This document shows, one piece after another, positions 7,101-11,648 of a stretch of DNA of 11,648 bases. Position 1 is the stretch's first letter. The number at the start of each line of letters is the position of its first letter. A program made the translations under genes and the position numbers. The notes beneath the pieces were generated by a model. The model was not told the origin of the DNA. It was given only the letters and a program-made list of their open reading frames with translations, and did no database searches. This DNA is from Bacteroidales bacterium (GTDB lineage: Bacteria; Bacteroidota; Bacteroidia; Bacteroidales; P3), in assembly GCA_004551865.1 (NCBI GenBank), contig SFPR01000049.1, positions 1 to 11,648 on the forward strand, given 5' to 3'.

Positions 7101-8339
7101 ATGAAAATAGCAGTAGCAGGAACAGGATATGTGGGCTTGTCGCTTGCCACATTGTTGGCTCAGAACAATGATGTGGTGGCAGTGGATATTGTCCCAGAAC
7201 GTGTAGAAATGGTGAACAACAGACGCTCTCCAATTCAAGATGATTATATAGAAGACTATTTGGCAAACAAATCATTGAGTTTGAGAGCCACTCTTGATGC
7301 GAAAGAAGGATATGGGGAAGCTGAATTTGTAGTTATTGCAGCACCTACAAATTATGATAGTATTAAAAATTTCTTTGATACTTCGGCGGTCGAAGATGTA
7401 ATATCAAAAGTTTTGGAAATAAATCCGAGTGCTTTGATGGTTATCAAGAGTACCATACCCGTAGGCTATACAGAGAGCGTCCGCAAGAAGTTCAACACAA
7501 AGAACATCATCTTTGCTCCGGAGTTTTTGAGAGAAAGCAAGGCTTTGTATGACAACTTGTATCCTTCGAGAATTATTGTAGGATACGACCAAACAGACAA
7601 AGGATTGGAGCAAAAAGCTAAACAATTTGCAGAACTTGTCAGACAAGGAGCTATAGACAAGAATGTACCTATGCTCTATATGGGTTCGACAGAGGCAGAG
7701 GCGGTAAAGTTGTTTGCAAACACTTACCTTGCTTTGAGAGTGAGCTATTTCAATGAATTGGATACCTATGCAGAATTGAAGAATTTGAACACTCAACAAA
7801 TTATTGACGGAGTGTGTCTTGACCCTCGTATAGGTAATCATTATAACAATCCGTCGTTTGGATACGGAGGCTACTGTCTGCCGAAAGATACTAAGCAGTT
7901 GTTGGCAAACTATGCAGATGTACCCCAAAATATGATGAGTGCAATAGTGGAGAGCAACCGTACACGAAAGGACTTCATTGCCGACCAAGTGCTGAAAAAA
8001 GCAGGATACTATGATTATTACAATAGAGGTGATTACAATCCTTCAGACGAAAAACAATGCGTCATAGGCGTATATCGTCTCACAATGAAATCCAATAGCG
8101 ATAATTTCCGTCAAAGTAGCATTCAAGGCGTAATGAAACGAGTGAAAGCCAAGGGTGCCACAATCATAATATATGAGCCGACACTACAAGACGGCAGCAC
8201 ATTCTTTGGAAGCAAGATAGTAAATGACTTAGATGCTTTCAAACAACAAAGCCAGGCAATAATAGCCAATCGTTACGACAGTTGCTTAGACGACGTATCA
8301 GACAAAGTATATACAAGAGATATTTTTAAGAGAGATTAA
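7101..8339 (+). CDS. ugd: UDP-glucose 6-dehydrogenase
   Basis: This 412-residue NAD-dependent enzyme oxidises UDP-glucose to UDP-glucuronate, a precursor of acidic capsules. The N-terminal GTGYVG (7-12) binds NAD, KSTIPVGYT (116-124) and EFLRES (141-146) are family motifs, Lys203 and Asn207 lie in the central helix, and the catalytic Cys259 sits in GYGGYCLPKDT. This is the compact Streptococcus HasB-like form. Conserved GRRQD- or ENSQRD-type motifs of the HexNAc enzymes are absent, separating it from the second dehydrogenase at 9817. It starts 23 nt after the dehydratase gene and ends 14 nt before the epimerase gene. Another UDP-hexose substrate cannot be excluded. Confidence 0.92.
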   Translation: MKIAVAGTGYVGLSLATLLAQNNDVVAVDIVPERVEMVNNRRSPIQDDYIEDYLANKSLSLRATLDAKEGYGEAEFVVIAAPTNYDSIKNFFDTSAVEDVISKVLEINPSALMVIKSTIPVGYTESVRKKFNTKNIIFAPEFLRESKALYDNLYPSRIIVGYDQTDKGLEQKAKQFAELVRQGAIDKNVPMLYMGSTEAEAVKLFANTYLALRVSYFNELDTYAELKNLNTQQIIDGVCLDPRIGNHYNNPSFGYGGYCLPKDTKQLLANYADVPQNMMSAIVESNRTRKDFIADQVLKKAGYYDYYNRGDYNPSDEKQCVIGVYRLTMKSNSDNFRQSSIQGVMKRVKAKGATIIIYEPTLQDGSTFFGSKIVNDLDAFKQQSQAIIANRYDSCLDDVSDKVYTRDIFKRD

Positions 8340-8343
8340 GGAG
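8338..8343 (+). promoter_or_regulatory. Shine-Dalgarno-like AAGGAG before the epimerase gene
   Basis: AAGGAG overlaps the TAA stop of ugd and lies 10 nt before ATG 8354. The other gene starts here have A-rich leaders without such a motif. It suggests re-initiation by ribosomes leaving ugd. It could also be chance. Confidence 0.35.
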
Positions 8344-8353
8344 ATAGTAATAG

Positions 8354-9328
8354 ATGTTGTACAACAATTTGGAATTTCCGGCGGACTCCTTGTTCCTTGT
8401 AACAGGAGCTGCAGGGTTTATAGGTAGTAACCTATGTGAGGCTATATTGAAATTAGGATACAAGGTCAGGGCATTGGACGACCTTTCAACAGGCAAGCAG
8501 AAGAACGTGGATATGTTTCTTGATAATCCTCGTTATGAGTTCATCAAGGGAGACATCAAAGACCTTGACACTTGTATGAACGCTTGCAAGGGTGTTGATT
8601 ACGTCCTCAATCAGGCGGCATGGGGTTCCGTGCCTCGCTCAATAGAGATGCCGCTATTCTATTCACTTAACAACATTCAGGGGACTCTGAATATGCTTGA
8701 GGCGGCTCGTCAGAACGGAGTGAAGAAATTCGTATATGCTTCATCAAGCTCTGTGTATGGTGATGAACCTAATCTTCCTAAGAAAGAGGGTGTGGAAGGA
8801 AACCTACTCAGTCCATACGCCGTCTCAAAACGTTGTGACGAGGAATGGGCAAAGCAATACACCCGTCATTATGGACTTGACACATACGGACTTAGATACT
8901 TTAATGTGTTTGGTCGTCGTCAAGATCCTGACGGAGCATACGCAGCGGTGATACCAAAGTTTATTAAACAGCTCATAAACGGACAGAAATGCAGGATTAA
9001 CGGAGACGGAAAGCAATCACGTGACTTTACATATATAGAAAATGTGATTGAAGCCAACCTTAAGGCTTGCATGGCTCCTTCGGAAGCCGCCGGAGAGGCG
9101 TTCAACATCGCATACGGAGGCAGAGAATATCTCATTGATATTTATTACGGACTTACCAAAGCCCTTGGCGTTGATGTAGAGCCAGAGTTCGGCCCCGACC
9201 GCCCCGGCGATATTAAACACTCAAACGCCGATATTAGTAAAGCAAAACGTCTTTTAGGCTACGACCCTCAATGGAGTTTTGAACGTGGTATTCAAGCCGC
9301 TATAGAGTGGTATAAGACAAATCTTTAA
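8354..9328 (+). CDS. UDP-N-acetylhexosamine 4-epimerase (WbpP/TviC/WbgU type)
   Basis: This 324-residue extended short-chain dehydrogenase has NAD-binding GAAGFIG (18-24), catalytic Ser around 130-133 in SSSSVYG, and Tyr155/Lys159 in SPYAVSK. The blocks AAWGSVPRSI (89-97) and GRRQDPDGAYAAVIPKF closely resemble P. aeruginosa WbpP and Vi-antigen TviC, which interconvert UDP-GlcNAc and UDP-GalNAc or their uronic acid forms. The gene for a WbpO/TviB-type dehydrogenase lies next but one, the usual partner; here a four-helix-bundle cassette separates them. The gene appears somewhat richer in GC than the ugd gene before it. An ATG start with an upstream AAGGAG fixes the N-terminus. Substrate is inferred from similarity. 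Confidence 0.9.
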   Translation: MLYNNLEFPADSLFLVTGAAGFIGSNLCEAILKLGYKVRALDDLSTGKQKNVDMFLDNPRYEFIKGDIKDLDTCMNACKGVDYVLNQAAWGSVPRSIEMPLFYSLNNIQGTLNMLEAARQNGVKKFVYASSSSVYGDEPNLPKKEGVEGNLLSPYAVSKRCDEEWAKQYTRHYGLDTYGLRYFNVFGRRQDPDGAYAAVIPKFIKQLINGQKCRINGDGKQSRDFTYIENVIEANLKACMAPSEAAGEAFNIAYGGREYLIDIYYGLTKALGVDVEPEFGPDRPGDIKHSNADISKAKRLLGYDPQWSFERGIQAAIEWYKTNL

Positions 9329-9334
9329 TTTGTG

Positions 9335-9369
9335 CGGTGAGTACTGAGCTATGAGCATTGAGTCGTGAG
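9335..9369 (+). repeat. Five tandem NNNTGAG heptamers (left array)
   Basis: Starting 6 nt after the epimerase stop, five consecutive 7-bp units end in TGAG without exception: units begin at 9335 (CGGTGAG), 9342, 9349 (CTATGAG), 9356 (CATTGAG) and 9363 (TCGTGAG). The last contains the GTG start of the next gene. Because 7 is not a multiple of 3, the TGA of successive units falls in all three frames, so translation from upstream is stopped in each. Confidence 0.85.
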
Positions 9370-9718
9370 AGATTTTCATCAACTGCAGATTTGGCAAAGA
9401 AGTCATAAGTTGACTTTAGCAATTTATAAGGCAACAAATAGCTTTCCGAGAGAAGAGGTTTATGGACTGACTTCTCAGTTAAGAAGGGCTGTTTTGTCTG
9501 TTCCTACAAATATATGTGAAGGATGTGGAAGAAAGACGGATGCTGATTTTGCAAGATTCCTTCAGATATCTGTTGGTTCTGCCTCAGAGGTTGAATATGA
9601 GCTTTTATTAGCCCATGATCTCAATTATCTTAGTGACGAAGACTATAATAAGTTCAATTCAGAGATAATTGAGATTCGCAAAATGATAAATAACTTTATT
9701 AATAAACTTGAGCATTGA
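9365..9718 (+). CDS. Four-helix-bundle protein (S23 / 23S rRNA intervening-sequence protein family)
   Basis: This is a 117-residue protein with the family's length and motifs: FHQLQIWQRSHKLTLAIYKAT at the start region, LRRAVLSVPTNICEG in the middle, and FLQISVGSASEVEYELLLA before the last helix. Members form pentameric helical barrels; some are encoded in intervening sequences of 23S rRNA, and the Avd subunit of diversity-generating retroelements is related. Its role here is unknown, and it is unlikely to make polysaccharide. The start is GTG 9365 because an in-frame TGA lies two codons upstream at 9359-9361. The GTG and the stop TGA (9716-9718) both lie inside heptamer arrays. I saw no reverse transcriptase or template/variable repeats nearby. 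Confidence 0.85.
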   Translation: MRDFHQLQIWQRSHKLTLAIYKATNSFPREEVYGLTSQLRRAVLSVPTNICEGCGRKTDADFARFLQISVGSASEVEYELLLAHDLNYLSDEDYNKFNSEIIEIRKMINNFINKLEH

Positions 9719-9784
9719 GCGATGAGTTGTGTGCGATGAGCAAACTACACCCAAAACTCACTTCTCATACCTCACACCTCATAG
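9706..9784. repeat. Right heptamer array: NNNTGAG units then inverted CTCANNN units
   Basis: Five heptamers run from 9706 to 9740; four end in TGAG and one (TTGTGTG, 9727-9733) is degenerate. After a 16-nt spacer, four perfect CTCANNN units run 9757-9784. The two halves can fold into an imperfect stem of about 28 bp. The 11-mer TGAGCATTGAG occurs both here (9709-9719) and in the left array (9352-9362). The stem could also end transcription, though no T run follows it directly. Confidence 0.8.
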
Positions 9785-9816
9785 CATAATTTTTAATTTA
9801 ACAAAAATTATATAAA

Positions 9817-11085
9817 ATGAAAGAAACTAAAATTTGTGTGATAGGCCTTGGATATGTAGGCCTTCCACTTGCCCGTCTATTCTCAACCAAATATGAAACC
9901 ATTGGTTTCGATATGAATGCAAAACGTTGTGAGGCACTTATGGCTGGTCATGACTCTACATTGGAGGTGGCTGATGAACTTCTTCAGGATGCCATTAAGA
10001 ATCACGGATTTAAGTGTACTTCAAATATTGATGATATAAGAGATTGTAATTTTTATGTAGTTGCAGTACCGACTCCCGTTGATGAAAACAATAACCCTGA
10101 CCTCACACCTTTGTATGGGGCTTCAACAACCGTTGGTAAAGTTATCTCAAAAGGAGATGTTATTGTTTATGAGTCAACGGTTTATCCCGGTGTTACAGAA
10201 GACGAATGCATCCCTGTGATTGAGAAGGTATCTGGCATGAAGTTCAATGTTGATTTCTTCGCCGGCTATTCACCTGAACGCATCAATCCGGGCGATAAGC
10301 TTCATACCGTAGAGAAGATTAAGAAAGTAACATCAGGCTCTACACCGGAAATAGGTGAGTATGTCAATGAAGTCTATTTGAGTGTTATTGTAGCAGGCAC
10401 ACATCTTGCACCCTCTATCAAGGTGGCAGAAGCTGCAAAGGTGATTGAGAACAGTCAGCGTGACATCAACATTGCTTTTGTCAACGAACTCTCTCACATC
10501 TTTACAAAGATGGGCATCGACACGCTTGATGTACTCGAAGCAGCAGGCACAAAATGGAACTTCCTTCCATTCCGTCCCGGACTCGTTGGTGGCCACTGCA
10601 TAGGTGTTGACCCGTATTATCTTGCACAGTGCGCACAGCGTCACGGACATAACCCGGAGATCATTCTCGCAGGCCGCAGAATGAACGATGGAATGGGCGA
10701 ATATGTTGCGCTTGAGACCGTGAAACACATGTTGAAGAAAGGAATACAGGTCCTGAACTCGGAGCTTATAATTCTGGGCTTTACTTTCAAGGAGAACTGC
10801 CCTGACGTGCGCAATACCAAGGTGATAGATATCTACAAGGCACTCAGAGAGTATAACGTGAATGTGACAGTGTATGACCCATGGGCAAACCCTGCCATCG
10901 CAAAGCACGAATACGGCATCGACATAGTGACTGAGCTTCCTGAAAAGAAGTTCGATGCCTGCATAGCAGCAGTAGCCCACAGACAGTTCGATGGAATGGA
11001 TGTCCTTGGTCTGCTCAAAGAGAAACATGTCATCTTCGATGTAAAGTGTACGCTTGATAGGAGCATTGTAGATGCAAGGTTGTAG
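9817..11085 (+). CDS. UDP-N-acetylhexosamine 6-dehydrogenase (WbpO/TviB type)
   Basis: This 422-residue NAD-dependent UDP-sugar dehydrogenase has GLGYVG at 10-15, VAVPTPVD at 82-89, YSPERINPGD at 151-160, Lys208 and Asn212 in KVIENSQRDIN, and catalytic Cys261 in GGHCIGVDPYYL. The ENSQRD and GHCIGVDPYYL blocks mark the HexNAc-oxidising group (WbpO, TviB, WbpA-like), which makes UDP-GalNAcA or UDP-GlcNAcA. With the epimerase at 8354 it would provide N-acetylgalactosaminuronate. The leader 9785-9816 is nearly pure A/T. Base composition changes within the gene, from roughly 40% GC in the first 200 bp or so to about 50% in sample lines of the second half, suggesting a mosaic origin. Substrate is inferred. 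Confidence 0.9.
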   Translation: MKETKICVIGLGYVGLPLARLFSTKYETIGFDMNAKRCEALMAGHDSTLEVADELLQDAIKNHGFKCTSNIDDIRDCNFYVVAVPTPVDENNNPDLTPLYGASTTVGKVISKGDVIVYESTVYPGVTEDECIPVIEKVSGMKFNVDFFAGYSPERINPGDKLHTVEKIKKVTSGSTPEIGEYVNEVYLSVIVAGTHLAPSIKVAEAAKVIENSQRDINIAFVNELSHIFTKMGIDTLDVLEAAGTKWNFLPFRPGLVGGHCIGVDPYYLAQCAQRHGHNPEIILAGRRMNDGMGEYVALETVKHMLKKGIQVLNSELIILGFTFKENCPDVRNTKVIDIYKALREYNVNVTVYDPWANPAIAKHEYGIDIVTELPEKKFDACIAAVAHRQFDGMDVLGLLKEKHVIFDVKCTLDRSIVDARL

Positions 11086-11122
11086 AAAATAGCGTTCTTT
11101 TCTTTAAATAAATAGCAAATTG

Positions 11123-11557
11123 ATGTTTTACACTCAAATTTTAAATCCGGTTCTCTCATCAATATCCAAATATAAGGATAGAAATGCTTTTTGCATAGAT
11201 GGGACGTTTTATACATTCGGGCAATTTGGACAATCTATTGCAAAAATACGTATGTCTTTGATTAATAGAAAGTTCAATAACACAAAAGTTGGACTTGTAA
11301 TCAATGACGATTTGGAGACATACGCCTCTATTTTTGCTTTGTGGTTAGAAGGTTGTTGTTATGTGCCTCTTCATCCGGATTGGCCCATAGAGCGATGTAT
11401 AGATATTTGTGGTCAAGTTGGGATAGATTTAATATTGGATTCATCAGAAGAAACTAGGTATGATAGATCTATCGTTCTGGATACCTCCAATTTGACGTTC
11501 GATAACCCTGAAGCCATTGATTATCTTACCCCAAAAGAAGGAATTCTTGATGATTGA
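11123..11557 (+). pseudogene. N-terminal part of an AMP-forming ligase, cut short at an inversion junction
   Basis: The 144 residues match the N-terminal region of ANL-superfamily ligases (amino-acid adenylation or DltA-like): Ala/Leu-rich TYASIFALWLEGCCYVPLHPDWP at about 67-88 is the A2-like region. Complete enzymes have about 500 residues. The frame stops at TGA 11555-11557 just where the ATP-binding loop TSGSTGxPKG should follow within about ten residues; that loop is found on the opposite strand next door. ATG 11123 is preferred over TTG 11120. It begins 37 nt after the dehydrogenase gene, and sample lines are only about 27-37% GC. In this orientation the product should be inactive. In polysaccharide loci such enzymes may activate an amino or acyl group for sugar decoration, which is inference. 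Confidence 0.8.
11546..11554. repeat. Junction sequence CTTGATGAT, probable end of an invertible segment
   Basis: Here the plus-strand ligase frame (..GILDD) meets the minus-strand ligase frame (..INHQ). Read forward it encodes Leu-Asp-Asp; read in reverse it completes His-Gln. One copy of a short inverted repeat of about 8-11 bp must lie here if the segment flips. The partner copy would be outside the window, so its exact ends are unresolved. Confidence 0.55.
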
Positions 11558-11648
11558 TTGTTATTTCTGTTTTCCAAAATGAGTCCATAAATGATGCGAC
11601 ATTCTTTCTCATTATCTGAACTCCTTTAGGTTGTCCTGTACTCCCAGA
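11547..11648 (-). pseudogene. Inverted middle part of the AMP-forming ligase (ATP-binding loop)
   Basis: Read from the right edge leftwards, codons 11648-11547 give 34 residues beginning SGSTGQPKGVQIMRKN, then VASFMDSFW, and ending INHQ. This is the A3 phosphate-binding loop and following helix of the ANL superfamily, exactly the piece that should follow residue 144 of the plus-strand fragment. Past 11547 the minus frame becomes the antisense of the plus fragment and soon stops. It is therefore not an independent gene end but a segment of the same gene in reverse. The upstream end of this frame lies beyond the window. Confidence 0.8.

Larger units (their letters stand above)
9335..9784. mobile_element. 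Putative 450-bp cassette bounded by inverted heptamer arrays
   Basis: NNNTGAG units at the left end (9335-9369) face CTCANNN units at the right end (9757-9784), so the two ends are degenerate inverted repeats; the unit CTATGAG occurs exactly at 9349-9355 and, inverted, at 9778-9784. Inside is one gene of the four-helix-bundle (S23/IVP) family, some of whose members lie in intervening sequences inside 23S rRNA genes. The cassette splits an epimerase/dehydrogenase pair that is adjacent in other loci. No transposase is present and no clear target duplication is visible, so mobility is inferred. Confidence 0.4.

Noticed and set aside
9365..9718. Avd subunit of a diversity-generating retroelement
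   Set aside because: The family is related, but no reverse transcriptase and no template or variable repeat was seen in the window.
9335..9784. Possible CRISPR array or insertion sequence at the heptamer repeats
   Set aside because: Units are 7 bp without spacers of constant length, and no transposase or cas gene is present; a passenger cassette is the better description.
9786..9811. 9-bp A/T-only inverted repeat just before the second dehydrogenase gene
   Set aside because: It contains only A-T pairs in a very AT-rich leader, so it is likely chance and too weak to be a terminator.
11558..11648. Independent convergent gene ending at 11547
   Set aside because: The minus frame does not end in a normal protein C-terminus; it breaks in mid-domain exactly where the plus fragment breaks, and the two supply consecutive parts of one ligase.

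Overview
The window looks like a Bacteroidota (probably Bacteroidales) chromosome. Four things point that way: a C-terminal fragment resembling a type IX secretion (T9SS) sorting signal at the left edge, candidate promoters of the Bacteroidota type (TTTG about 20 bp from TAnnTTTG), start codons with A-rich rather than Shine-Dalgarno leaders, and a polysaccharide locus headed by a NusG-like UpxY-type antiterminator. I cannot name a genus.

Left part (1-4180), housekeeping. The end of a secreted-protein gene is closed by a strong hairpin terminator. purN (minus strand) diverges from a compact plus-strand operon acpP-fabF-rnc-lipA. AcpP and FabF are fatty acid synthesis proteins, LipA makes lipoyl groups from ACP-derived octanoyl chains, and rnc encodes RNase III. 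Gaps are 12 and 16 nt, and rnc and lipA overlap by 8 nt.

Middle (4180-4528), a control region of about 350 bp. It holds a weak hairpin after lipA, a good promoter match, and a leader of about 130 nt with a possible terminator-like hairpin and two tiny ORFs.

Right part (4529-11648), the start of a surface polysaccharide (capsule or O-antigen) locus. Its order is a upxY-like antiterminator, a membrane FlaA1/WbpM-type UDP-sugar 4,6-dehydratase, UDP-glucose 6-dehydrogenase, a WbpP/TviC-type UDP-HexNAc 4-epimerase, a four-helix-bundle (S23/IVP family) gene, a WbpO/TviB-type UDP-HexNAc 6-dehydrogenase, and the start of an AMP-forming (ANL superfamily) ligase. Together the enzymes would give 4-keto-6-deoxy-HexNAc derivatives, UDP-GlcA, UDP-GalNAc and UDP-GalNAcA, so an acidic amino-sugar polymer is expected.

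Two structures stand out. (1) The ligase frame stops at 11557, just before its ATP-binding signature should appear. The missing signature (SGSTGQPKGV) is encoded on the opposite strand from the window's right edge back to the same point. The gene therefore contains an inversion junction, either a short intragenic invertible segment (ON/OFF switch) or a fold-back artefact; the bases just beyond the window would tell which. (2) The four-helix-bundle gene lies in a cassette of about 450 bp (9335-9784) bounded by 7-bp-period arrays: NNNTGAG on the left, and NNNTGAG followed by inverted CTCANNN on the right. It splits the WbpP/WbpO gene pair. The gene's start and stop codons lie inside the arrays.
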